A DNA stretch of 64,000 nt. Source: Theocolax elegans (Eukaryota > Arthropoda > Insecta > Hymenoptera > Cerocephalidae). Under the pieces are notes generated by a model. It searched no databases and was not told where the DNA came from. It saw nothing but the letters and a program-made list of their open reading frames with translations. This document shows, one piece after another, positions 55,174-64,000 of the stretch (its first letter is position 1; every line of letters begins with the position of its first letter). The stretch covers positions 4,493,603-4,557,602 of the forward strand of contig CM047431.1 of NCBI GenBank assembly GCA_026168455.1, read 5' to 3'. The position numbers and the translations under genes were made by a program.

Positions 55174-56123
55174 TCAGTATATTTGGAGCACCAACTTTTG
55201 CACGAAGTCGGGTTATCAGGGTATTTCGAATGCGCACGACAAAGTTTCGGAGATTCACGGCTTTTTGACCTGTCACGTTTTTTATCAGATTGAGAACTCG
55301 AGCGATTCGGTTTGGACGATGAGTTGAATCTTTTTAACACGTTGTCGAATTTCTGCTCGAGTCGTTTCATTGCCAGTTCGAGATCTGGCCTATCAGATGA
55401 AATACTGTTTATACTATGCGATTCGTTCGCCGATACCGAATTAACGCCAGCAGTATACATGTAAGCGTTTTCTGAGAGTCTATCCGCGGCTTCCGCGAGC
55501 TTGTCAATATTCGTAGCTCCCGTGGCAATCAAAATGGCACGATGTTGCTCGGGCAACTGCTCTAAAAAAATACTTTTGATTACATCATCACTGCACTGAC
55601 CGTTATTCAGGCTTCTGAGTCGAGAGAGAATAAGAGATGGTTTTCCATCTGTTAAAACCTGACCTTTAAGAAATTTTCGTAAATTAAGTTCGGCTGAAGA
55701 CGCGAAAGTTGAAATAATGCGAGATTTAATTCGAGAGTAGATGTCCGACGGACGCGGATCTAGTGTAATTATATCTTTGATAGCTATCATTGCTTCTCCA
55801 TCGAGTGCTAAGCATAGATAGTCTACTTTGGTTACATCATTTGTCACGTGTGCGTTACGAAACGAAGCTTCAACTTGAATAAACCAAAGGTCTGGATCCG
55901 ACCTTAGAAGTGGCGGAATTTTCGGAACCCGTGCGCTGTCAATATGATTCTCGCGTAACGTAATATTAGGATCTAATTGCTCAGACGTCGCGGGAGGAAA
56001 AACGTTATTATTTTCAATCGTATTTAAACGATTAGTAAGCGTTGCAATTGTTTGTTGCAGTTCAACGAGCTGAGCTGTTTTTTGCTCAAGTGCTTCGCGA
56101 GCTTTGTCTAGTTCGTCCTGCAT
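55152..56123 (-). CDS. gag: Gag: coiled coil and capsid-like domain
   Basis: 323 codons from the ATG at 56123 ([14 protein letters not shown]). The frame is open further upstream, but there only TTG could start it. Residues about 1-45 form a coiled coil. A helical capsid-like region follows, from [20 protein letters not shown] to about residue 235. Its [18 protein letters not shown] phrase is shared with many arthropod Gypsy Gags. The Ser/Arg/Lys-rich C-terminus ends with C-x3-H...C-x3-C ([14 protein letters not shown]), a variant zinc finger near the stop. Gag would form the particle and bind RNA. The stop at 55152-55154 directly follows GGGGGGG. Confidence 0.92.
   Translation of the reverse strand: MQDELDKAREALEQKTAQLVELQQTIATLTNRLNTIENNNVFPPATSEQLDPNITLRENHIDSARVPKIPPLLRSDPDLWFIQVEASFRNAHVTNDVTKVDYLCLALDGEAMIAIKDIITLDPRPSDIYSRIKSRIISTFASSAELNLRKFLKGQVLTDGKPSLILSRLRSLNNGQCSDDVIKSIFLEQLPEQHRAILIATGATNIDKLAEAADRLSENAYMYTAGVNSVSANESHSINSISSDRPDLELAMKRLEQKFDNVLKRFNSSSKPNRSSSQSDKKRDRSKSRESPKLCRAHSKYPDNPTSCKSWCSKYTEWKNAGG
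55155..55161 (-). promoter_or_regulatory. G7 slippery run before the gag stop
   Basis: The gag frame reads GCG GGG GGG TAA. A -1 slip gives GGG GGG GTA ATG, the pol frame. The pol ATG at 55173 offers re-initiation as an alternative. Confidence 0.7.
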
Positions 56124-56569
56124 AGTGAGATGTAAATTAAATGCACGAACTATAACCTCACGTCTGTGACGTGGTACAATATACCCTATTTCACGCACGC
56201 AGGCGTGTGACAATTTTTTTATTTCACTACGACCTGACAACGGACGCAAAATTACGCAAAATTGTATTTATTCTCACCATACCGCAATGTTTGCTAATCG
56301 AAAACTTTGTCGCGAGATTCAGCACACTACGAGATAAATTAAGAGTTCAAATTCTTTAATACTACGTTAAAAATACTATGTACACTTAAATTCTAATATT
56401 ACTGAAAAGTTATTGTCGAAAAAGAAAAAAATTATCGTAATTCCGAGAATTATTTTTGTTTTTGAAGTTTTCAAAATGGCTGTAACGGTCGCTCGTTTAA
56501 ACGTGTCGAGAATATGTGGTTACCGTTGTTACAAGCTATATATATGTTTATGTTTATACACAACGTGTG

Positions 56570-56685
56570 TTTACTACGCGGAAAAAGGTCAATGTGGCGG
56601 CCGATTCCACGAATTCGAATGTTTTTACTACGCGGGAAAAGGTCAATATGGCGGCCGATTCCACGAATTCGAATGTTTTTACACG
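56570..56685 (-). repeat. Tandem ~56-bp duplication in the leader
   Basis: GGCGGCCGATTCCACGAATT followed by CGAATGTTTTTAC occurs twice, with TACTACGCGG before each, at about 56598 and 56650. Confidence 0.85.
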
Positions 56686-56779
56686 CACGCTAAACGACTA
56701 CATACTCATGATTTTTCAGAAAACGATGACTGACGACAGGCACCGGTGACGATGGGTGAGTCGGCGATGTCCAGCTGCT

Positions 56780-57055
56780 CTGCGGTCGATGTAAAGGCTG
56801 AGATCGGCGAAGACGAACTTGTAGAGTACGGCGGTCGCCGTGAAGGCTGACCGCGGCAAAGGCCGACTCCTGCTGCAAGGTGGTCGCCGTATAGGCTAAC
56901 CACGTCAGGAACAAATGCCTGCTGCAAGGCGGTCGCCGTATAGGCTAACCGCGATGACCTGGGACGCCCGGTGAATGGTGGTCGCCGTGAAGGCTAACTG
57001 CCACAGGCCTGGACCCGAAGAAAGACGGTCACCAAAAAGGCTAGCCGGGTCGAAG
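56780..57055 (-). repeat. Array of five to six covarying hairpins in the 5' leader
   Basis: Hairpins at 56831-56854, 56880-56903, 56929-56952, 56976-57003 and 57024-57051, plus a weaker one near 56785, spaced about 49 bp. On the plus strand each has a GGTCGCC-5-base-GGC core. The outer stem is GCGGT/ACCGC in some and GTGGT/ACCAC in others. They lie between the primer site and gag in the genomic RNA. Confidence 0.85.
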
Positions 57056-57160
57056 CTCCTCGCTGCGTCTTTGAGACGTTGGCTCGTGGCTCGATGAAAC
57101 GAAGTCGGAACGAAGCCAAGGAAACTTCCTTCTAGAATAGTGTAAATCCTCTCGTGCCTC

Positions 57161-57174
57161 AGTCGGGGTCACCA
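57161..57174 (-). promoter_or_regulatory. Primer binding site
   Basis: After the 5' LTR the minus strand reads TTGGTGACCCCGACT. It starts TGG as expected for the complement of a tRNA CCA end. I could not assign the tRNA with certainty. Confidence 0.65.
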
Positions 57175-57175
57175 A

Positions 57176-57437
57176 TGTAGGTCTCCGCCACGGTTTACCC
57201 AGTGGTTGATGATAGGAGTCCAATATTTATTTATCGAGGAGTTGATGGAGGAATGAGTTACACAAATTTTCCTGTAATCAGAGAGATTTATTAAGACTCT
57301 ATAGGTACAGACGTTATGAGTGCTTTCGTCAAACGATAGACACATACTGACTCTCTCGCATTGCGCAGTTCGCTTCGCTTGTTCCCGCTTACCCCCACTC
57401 CTCAGTTGGAGAGAGAAAGAAGATGCGGGTCCCTACA
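57176..57437 (-). repeat. 5' LTR, 262 bp
   Basis: Identical by eye to the 3' LTR. It should contain the promoter and polyadenylation signals; no clear TATA box was noted. Confidence 0.95.
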
Positions 57438-57800
57438 CTTGTCAGCAGTCTCGAGATCTAGCTTTACGATGGCTGTCTTTTGTTAACAGCGGTTAGGGCT
57501 CAAAGGTGTCACCTCTCGACCTTCAGGCGGAGACGTGAGCACTTTGTTTAGGGCTGCCACCACTTCGTCCCTCGCTGTGAGAGCGTCCAGGTCTCTGATC
57601 TCCAGGGTTATCCTTCGACCTCGGACTCGAACTTCTCCCATACCTTGAGTAACAGTTCGGACTTTTTCCGCAAATACTGCTGTATCCGTCTTTTTACCTA
57701 GCCTAAGCCGGACGTTTCCCCGCCCTGACGGACGCATGCTCAGAACCTGCGCACCGCTGTCGCCCGGACTTCCTTTCAAAGCTTCCCCAGAACTTCAGCA
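57438..57800 (-). pseudogene. R1-clade ORF1 fragment B, N-terminal and central part
   Basis: The minus frame reads GSPGDSGAQVLSMRP, VRVRGRRITLEIRDLDALTA and VVAALNKVLTSPPEG, the central domain of R1-type ORF1. It then meets a TAA at 57483 shortly before the LTR. After the stop, KTAIVKLDLETADK runs in the same frame to the CTTG duplication and would continue into 51577. A frame change near 57780 lies upstream. It is thus damaged apart from the LTR insertion. Confidence 0.72.
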
Positions 57801-58649
57801 AACATATGGTCCTTTGCGATGGTGACCACCAGGGTGGATACCGGCGCCTTTTGACGCTTTTTCCTATCAAGAGGCATGCCATCTGTTCAATATGTCGGCT
57901 AAAAGCAGAAAAAATGTCAATTTTTGCAGATTTTCTTAAAACAATGGTAAATTTTAACAAGAAGCCATTTACATGGGGGTTAATTCTCTGGATCTTATTG
58001 CATAATCGATTTTATTACTAGAAAGTATCCATAGTCAAAGAAAATTCAACATTACGCACTCAAGATGAAGGCCACAAACACTTATGAAATGACAATTTTC
58101 ACAAAATTAACCGATTTTTACCAAATCTGTCCTCAGCATGCTCAAAAACATATCCAATAACTATTTAATATAATAACTATATAACGGCCATATTTGATTC
58201 GATATCTTGGAAATATTTAAATCAACCATTTCATATATATATATATATATATTATTATTGTTCAGCAATTTAAGGATGCAACATAAGTAGCATTGTACGT
58301 TTTTTTTAAGAATAAATCGGTAATTACAACATAAAAATTCTATAGTCGATGCTTAAATTTAGGTAGCATCAGGCGGCTATATTGAATTTTTGGTGAAAAA
58401 TTTTGTAAATCTGACCGCCGATTCGCAAAAAAGCAGATCTTTTTACTTAAGAACTTTTTTTCCCCAATAACGATTAGTTTGTCATAGCTTTATTAAGACA
58501 AAAAAATCAATCAAATATGAAATGTAGTAGCTGTAAATAACCTTTATTATAAAAAACATATCTACCTAATACAAAAAAATATATTTGTTTTAACAACATG
58601 AACAAAATAAAAAAATATTAATAGATTACGGTACATTTTTATATTACAG
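57801..58649 (+). other. AT-rich, probable intron upstream of the host exon
   Basis: No coding motifs. It ends with TTTTTATATTACAG at 58636-58649, a good 3' splice site. (AT)n lies at 58234-58250. Confidence 0.45.
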
Positions 58650-59102
58650 GTGCTAATGTCAGTGCATACGTAGTTATTATAAAACCTGCTCAAAACATAG
58701 ACATAAAAATAGGAGCAAGTTATTATTCCATTGCATCAGAATCGAAAACTGATCTTTTGGTGCGGTACGCACCCGAGAAAGAAATTACTTTAGTTATAAA
58801 TTTAATTATACCAAGGAGATCACTTTTTATTATGGAAGGTCGTGTAAATTTAACAATTCCAAAATATGATTCTATGCTTATTCAAATGAATATTACTGAA
58901 CGAAGAAGAAACAAGTTTGTTCTTAACTTTACTGGAACGTGGTTTAGTGGTCAAAATATATCAGCTGATGGAATTTACTCTGATTGTTCAACTGTCGTCA
59001 TCGCTAATCATGACTTCAAGATTACTTTTCAGTCTCCCAGTTTTGCTACAGATATTGTGTTAAATGGTAGTTTCTTTTACGATACAACTGATATAAAAAT
59101 AG
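58650..59102 (+). CDS. Internal exon, apolipophorin-like
   Basis: A 453-bp open exon bounded by TATTACAG at 58649 and GTAAGG at 59103. Its length is a multiple of three, and it begins with the last two bases of a codon. It encodes 151 residues with alternating hydrophobic strands: VSAYVVIIKPAQNIDIKI, IPRRSLFIMEGRVNLTIP, NFTGTWFSGQNISADGIYSD and ITFQSPSFATDIVLNGSFFY. The TWFSGQNIS-GIY and SPSF-DI pattern resembles repeats in insect apolipophorin, the large lipid-transfer protein secreted into haemolymph; this is from memory, not a search. N-glycosylation sites (NISA, NFTG, NITE, NLTI) fit a secreted protein. Neighbouring exons must lie outside the window or behind transposon insertions. Confidence 0.6.
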
Positions 59103-59944
59103 GTAAGGTTTTTAATTTTAATAATTATAATAAATTGTAAAAATATATTTTTAATATACTTTAAAATACATCGAACTAGCTGCTTCGATTATAGACAGTG
59201 AGTAACTAACGGTACGGTTATTTTGCATCGAGGAAGTGCAATGCAAATGGAGTTGACTGTCCGTCAGGTGTTTATAAAATAAACAAAATACAATATTATA
59301 TTGTATAATTTAAATAAACAAAATAAGTAAATAAAACACAGCATTGTATAGAATAGAAAGTGAGTGAAAAAAGCAATTTAGCCATTAACAATATCACAAA
59401 ATTGAATTAAAAACCAAAAACTAGTATAACTGTCATATCATGACAAAATTATAAATACATTGTAACAGTTTGGTTGTATTTAAATAAACGTATTTTCCCC
59501 GCGTCGCCGCGGCGGTTACCTATCCGCTCTACCAAATCTGTTAAGTATTATTCCAAGGTCCGGTTTCAGATGTCAACCAGGTAAAAATTCAAATTAAATC
59601 TAAAATTGACCTCAAAATAAGAATCGTACGTGGGATAAAAATCAATTACTCAAACATTCAATTGAATTGTAATAATAAATTTAATTTATTCAAATAAAAT
59701 ATGAAGAATAACAAACATAAATAACTAGCCGTCGCCGAGGTCTTCGCTCGAAATTACAAGTCGGTAAACAGCTGCCTTGTATAGAGAGGGGAGAAATATC
59801 GTGAACTAAATATGCACAGTCAACAGGACTGGTATAACGCAATTAATTAAGTAATTAATAGCGAATAAAACACGATTGCGTGAATTGGTACCACTTACTA
59901 CATTGGCTGCTAGAATCGTTAATAAGTAACGATCAGCCGATCAT

Positions 59945-59946
<2 letters not shown>
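59103..59946 (+). other. AT-rich, probable intron
   Basis: Starts with GTAAGG. It contains a GC-rich island near 59500 (CGTCGCCGCGGCGGTTACCT) of unknown nature and no ORF with motifs. Confidence 0.45.

Positions 59947-60008
<62 letters not shown>
59947..60008. repeat. (TC)n microsatellite at the 5' junction
   Basis: A pure TC run, the 5' flank of the next non-LTR copy. Confidence 0.95.
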
Positions 60009-60011
<3 letters not shown>

Positions 60012-62290
60012 AACCTTGTGAAACCGCCACCGGTTATTAAAAGAATTTGGTCACGTAATCTTGCCCAGGTTGACCCCCAGGCAGCTACAGTTCTTTTCTC
60101 AGATACATATGATCATGCTTCATTACACTCTCATTCCGCTTTCACATCATCTCATATCTCCATGACAGCTTTTCTCACTTCGCCTGTATCATCTGACCGT
60201 TCATGTTCACCTTCACTTTCGACTATATTGTCTTATCCTATGTTGTATCCTTTCTCCTCCACCAACCTCCTTCCCAACCTCGTCTCATCCATGTTGCACA
60301 CCTTTGACTCACTCGCACCTGCAAAACTCATCACCATCAATGATTCAAATAAATCATGGATCACCCCGTACATAAAACATAATATTAAGGTTCGTAATAT
60401 GGCGTACAGGAAGTACTTTTCCTGTGACCAGAGCTCTGAATATCTTGACTATAACGAGCTTCGTAATTTAGTTTGTAATTCCATAGATTCGAGTAAATTT
60501 ATGTATTATTATAATAGTAGAATTAGATCTGCATCTAATTCTTCTAATCTGTGAAAATAACTCAGGAAGATGGATCTCGGTACTAAACCTACCCCATCGC
60601 CTCTCTATAGCTTTACATTAGACCAACTCAATACGCACTACGCCTCCATCTCGTACTCAGCTACTCATTTTACCCCTACTCTGCTTCATTCACTTATTTC
60701 TTCCTCTAATATTCTACCCTCTTCTTATCCTCAAATCTCTTTTGATTTTACCCCTGTCACCCCTCATAACATACAGATAGCTATCTTCAGGGCCACCTGT
60801 GAATCTACGGGACACGATGGAATCTCCGACCCTATGTTGAAGCTCCTTGTTCCTCTGATAGCGCCTCATCTAGCTAAAATTTTCAACCTTTCTCTCTCAT
60901 CTGCATCTTTTCCTTTCCTTCTCTTTCCTGTGGCTAAGTCAAGCAGGGTGGACTCGCTATCTGATACTAGATCCATTGCCAAACTTTGTAAGGTCTCCAA
61001 AATTCTTGAGAAATTAGTACATGATTAGCTTACTGAATAGAGATGCGGGTTTCCGCCGGGGGCATAGTACTCAGACGACTTTAATCGGAGTCTTAGATGA
61101 ATTATTATACTTATTAGAAGAGCCATAGATAAGTTATTATACACATCCTGTTTGATTTTTCCAGTGTGTTTGATTCCGTACCTCATGGCACCTCACTTTT
61201 TAAATTGCAATCTTTAGGCTGACACTGTCATAACCTGGTTTTACTACTACCATCTTGTGGGCCGCTTACAGGCGGTGGTGGATGAGTTAAGGGCAAACTC
61301 GGCTTGGCTTGGGTATAATATCCAGGGGTATTCCGCAGAGCAGTGTCCTTGGCCCATTATTATTTTCGATTTTTATCAGTGACCTGCCTTAAGTTTTAAA
61401 TTATTCTAATCACATGATTTTTGCACATGACACATAGATCTATCACTCATTCTATCCTGCCGACCTCGACCAGGGAGATGAACGAATTTCCGAAGACGCT
61501 GAAGCGGTAGCTGGGCGAGGTCAAATGGCTTGAAGCTAAATGCTAAAAAGACGAAGGTGATGATGTTGGGTAGTCAGGCCTATACTTCACGAATGGACCT
61601 GGACGCCAACCCAAAGGTCTCAATAAATGGTAACTTTCTTAATTATGGGTCTGAAGTTAAATCGCTAGGGGTCTGGATAACGCCTGCCTTAGATTGGTCA
61701 CTTTAAGGTTCCTTAAGCGTGCGCTTTCGGGTCAAAATAGGAAGAATCTTGTCGAAGCGCTTATTTTTCCGCATTTCGACTACGCATGTGCGGTGTTTAA
61801 CGACCTCGGTGCTACTAAGAACTTAAAACTTCAGCACTTACTAAACGCGTGCATGCGCTTTGTATGGGGGAACATTTCCTGGTGTGAGCGTGTGACGCCC
61901 TATCGTCTCAAGTTAGGTTGGCTGTCGGTCGGATTCAGAAGATCTCTCCTCATCGGTTCCTGTGCATTTAACATCATTTCTGACAGATCCCAGTCCTATA
62001 TTGCTCGTGATTTAATTCTACGCCATGCATCTTTTTCATCCTTGTCCTCCTCACGACAATCACGTACGTCCTTATTCTACCTTCCACCAAGAACCAAAGC
62101 GCTAAATAACACTTTCATCATCACTGTTTCTCGTCTCATTAACCATCTCCCCTATACCGACTTCGATCCCCTCTTATTCTCTTCATTAAAATCCACCCTT
62201 TCATCTTACCTCTCTGAGCTCGATCGTCAGGCGTGGGATGCGAGGGTTAGTTTCAAAGGAATAGAATGCTCTCCCTTGCCGAATCTCTAA
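60009..62290 (+). pseudogene. ORF2 fragment with several frame breaks
   Basis: Starts with LVKPPPVIKRIWSRNLAQVD, the region just after the endonuclease, and runs to TGA near 60553. The next section (60570-61028) has ESTGHDGISDPMLKLLVPL and LFPVAKSSRVDSLSDTR. From 61030 to 61690 the RT core (RDAGFRRGHSTQ, then ILGP-like) has multiple stops and indels, and the catalytic box reads FAHD instead of FADD. The C-terminal domain (61694-62290) is open: LVEALIFPHFDYACAVFND, LLNACMRFVWG, LGWLSV and LPPRTKALNNTFI. It is clearly inactive. Confidence 0.85.
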
Positions 62291-62652
62291 TCGGTCTAGT
62301 TTTTTATTATTTTATTTTGCTACCGTTCTGTTTATGTATTGTTTATGTATTTAGTTTCGCGATGTATTATTTTTATATTAGTTTTTATTTCTTTCTTTGT
62401 TTTCATTTATACTACTGTAGCATAAGCTTATTCATATTGCGTTTTATTATTTGCTTATTTATTTATTCATTTATTTGTTATGCTTTATGCATCGTATTAT
62501 CTTTTTATTTTTTGCGACGATTATTGTTAATTTTTAATTCATTTGTTATATTTTATGATGATGTTATGTTACTTATTAAATGCTTTTCTTGTATGATCTC
62601 TCAGTATACGGAGTATTACCCATATTATCCAATAAGGTATCAATCAATCTCT
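60009..62652 (+). mobile_element. 5'-truncated non-LTR retrotransposon, copy 4
   Basis: It begins after the endonuclease region and ends with an AATAAGG box and TCAATCAATC at about 62640-62650, followed by (TC)n. The 3' UTR (62291-62640) is AT-rich. Closest to the copy at 2290 by the shared C-terminal ELDRQAW extension. Confidence 0.88.
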
Positions 62653-62675
62653 CTCTCTCTCTCTCTCACTGTCGT

Positions 62676-63010
62676 TGCGCTAAAGGATTAGTGGCCAGGT
62701 CACCTGTGCACCAAGATTGCATGACTGCAGGTCAATTTCCTGTAGTGAAACATACACTGCGAATGCGGGATCGGCCTGAATGCACACACGCACACAACGA
62801 TAAAACTAGCACAGGAAATACTAAAACATGGGACGCGGGGAATAACATCTGTCGTGTGTCAAGGCAGTTATATATCTCTAGTCTCTTTTTATTCGGGTAC
62901 GCGCATGTATCTATCAAAAACCGATTTCGCCCATGCAAACATTACGATACTGTTTGATCGTGTTTCTCGAATTCGTCAAATGGTAAGATAAACAATACCT
63001 TCTCATTATA
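62676..63010 (+). repeat. Dispersed unit flanking a TC-inserted non-LTR element (copy B)
   Basis: After (TC)n comes ACTGTCGTT, then GACTGCAGGTC, GATCGGCCTG, ATTACGATACTGTTTGATCG and TTCGTCAAATGGTAAGATAA. This is the same order as the minus strand of 23161-23477, with about 25-35% difference by eye. Confidence 0.65.
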
Positions 63011-64000
63011 ACATTTTTAATTTTATAAGCAAATGGCTCAGGAACCTGGTGAGAAGGGATCAGCGGAGAAATATCCGACGTAGTGTTGATGCCGTCGCTC
63101 CCGCATGCCGCACCTGAACACATAAACAACCTCGGACGAACTCACATAAATAAAGGTTTATTTATATGGAACTAGTGTACTTTACCTATTGTTGGCATTG
63201 TTCCTGTTGACGAGGCTCCGGGTTGATGGTATCCAGCAGTTGAGACGGTGCACGGGGACGGAGTTCTTCACTGCACATAAACGATTCATGCGTCGGATCG
63301 GCTGCGGAACTGTTGCGCGTGGCGCATGCGCGCGGACTCGCTGATCGGTTCAACAAGACGGACTCGGTGATTCCAAGTCGGGCCGTCGAGCAATACAGCT
63401 CCATATATAATTAGTTTCATTATTTACCGAGAGTGGTTATTTTCATTAAATTGTTTTTCGAGCTTCTGCAGATGAGAATTCCTGCCTCGATTTCCCGATC
63501 TTACAGCTTCCCGTATAAGCTGTGAAATTGTGCGTGTGTGTGCGGTAAACACGAGTTACATATACATACAATTGCCGCATGAACGTGGCTGGCGACCGTG
63601 ACTAGTTTCTCGTTTTCGTTATTGCATAATTATTTTATTGTTATTAAAAATTCTAGCTGCATTATTATTTTATTGTTATTAAAAATTCTAGCTTCAGATA
63701 AAAAGTATTGTTTTATTAATGTATGGGAGCCGTTCACCCTGATCCCCAATGAACGTGTTTTAACTTAGGGAGAAAATTTTAGATAACTTTATCAAATTTA
63801 ATATACATTTAGGGGCTGGCTAGTCACTAGGTGACAAGCCCCGAGTAATCACCAGGGTTACCAGATAGAGGTACCTGTACTTTATTGCACTGGTACGGTG
63901 CGGCTTCATTTACATTAGATAGTAGAGGACACAAAAACCCTAAATGGTAACCCTGGTAATCACGAGTCCGCCTCGTGATTGCGTTTTTGTTTAATCTTTT
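63011..64000. other. Unassigned sequence with small repeats
   Basis: A 36-bp tandem duplication (TTATTTTATTGTTATTAAAA type) lies at 63625-63695. A 16-bp inverted repeat (ATCACCAGGGTTACCA) lies at 63848-63863 and 63945-63960. No gene is supported. Confidence 0.4.

Larger units (their letters stand above)
51578..57437 (-). mobile_element. Gypsy-type LTR retrotransposon, 5.86 kb, apparently intact
   Basis: LTRs of 262 bp at both ends look identical base for base. CTTG flanks both sides (51574-51577 and 57438-57441). In element orientation: LTR, primer site, about 1-kb leader with hairpin repeats, gag, pol, polypurine tract, LTR. Both ORFs lack internal stops. It is inserted in an R1-clade ORF1. 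It is the best candidate for a recently active element in the window. Confidence 0.93.

Noticed and set aside
59480..59560. tRNA or tRNA-derived SINE on the minus strand (TTTGGTAGAGCGG)
   Set aside because: An A-box-like string is present, but no B box or cloverleaf can be formed.
1..64000. CRISPR array among the tandem repeats
   Set aside because: Repeats are contiguous or microsatellite; there is no repeat-unique spacer pattern, and the DNA is eukaryotic.

Overview
The window looks like insect nuclear DNA, most likely a hymenopteran such as an ant. That is an inference from long (TC)n/(GA)n tracts, insect-type retroelement families, GT/AG splice signals and one apolipophorin-like exon. There is no operon structure. 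Almost everything recognisable is transposable-element DNA, much of it nested. I see no CRISPR array, no rRNA and no convincing tRNA gene.

Layout. 1-5.6 kb: four 3' ends of related non-LTR retrotransposons, all sense-oriented in pyrimidine-rich (TC)n tracts, plus a 1-kb foldback. 5.6-7.15 kb: a TC/GA giant palindrome. 7152-18248: a decayed Gypsy-type LTR element on the minus strand (1.0-kb LTRs, AGAG target duplication, tRNA-Arg type primer site). A zinc-knuckle gag-like ORF lies 3' of its pol. Its 5' leader is an array of hairpins and carries a Penelope-like insertion. 18.6-21.9 kb: a non-LTR element with intact ORF1 and most of ORF2 deleted. 23506-33340: a full-length non-LTR element on the minus strand, whose 3' UTR is split by a 5.3-kb palindrome (23761-29087). 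34.6-35.2 kb: a third foldback. 36-39.4 kb: a decayed non-LTR element of another family. 40.5-44.5 kb: a Jockey-like element with a noisy tandem copy of its endonuclease region. 45.6-46.6 kb: a foldback. 49.4-57.8 kb: R1-clade ORF1 fragments. One of them is split by a 5.86-kb LTR element (51578-57437) with apparently identical LTRs, intact gag and pol, and a CTTG target duplication. 58650-59102: the apolipophorin-like host exon. 60.0-62.65 kb: another (TC)n-flanked non-LTR copy.

The elements share several arrangements. Seven of seven non-LTR 3' ends lie in (TC)n with the same strand polarity, and several carry a small hairpin just before the terminal repeat. In two non-LTR families ORF1 and ORF2 are in one frame, separated only by UGA, with no AUG before the endonuclease. 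A third family has an A AAA AAC slippery heptamer at that junction. The youngest LTR element has a G7 run directly before its gag stop. Both LTR elements carry arrays of hairpins with compensatory base changes in their leaders. Recoded translation and structured leaders are therefore the best candidates for undescribed biology here.
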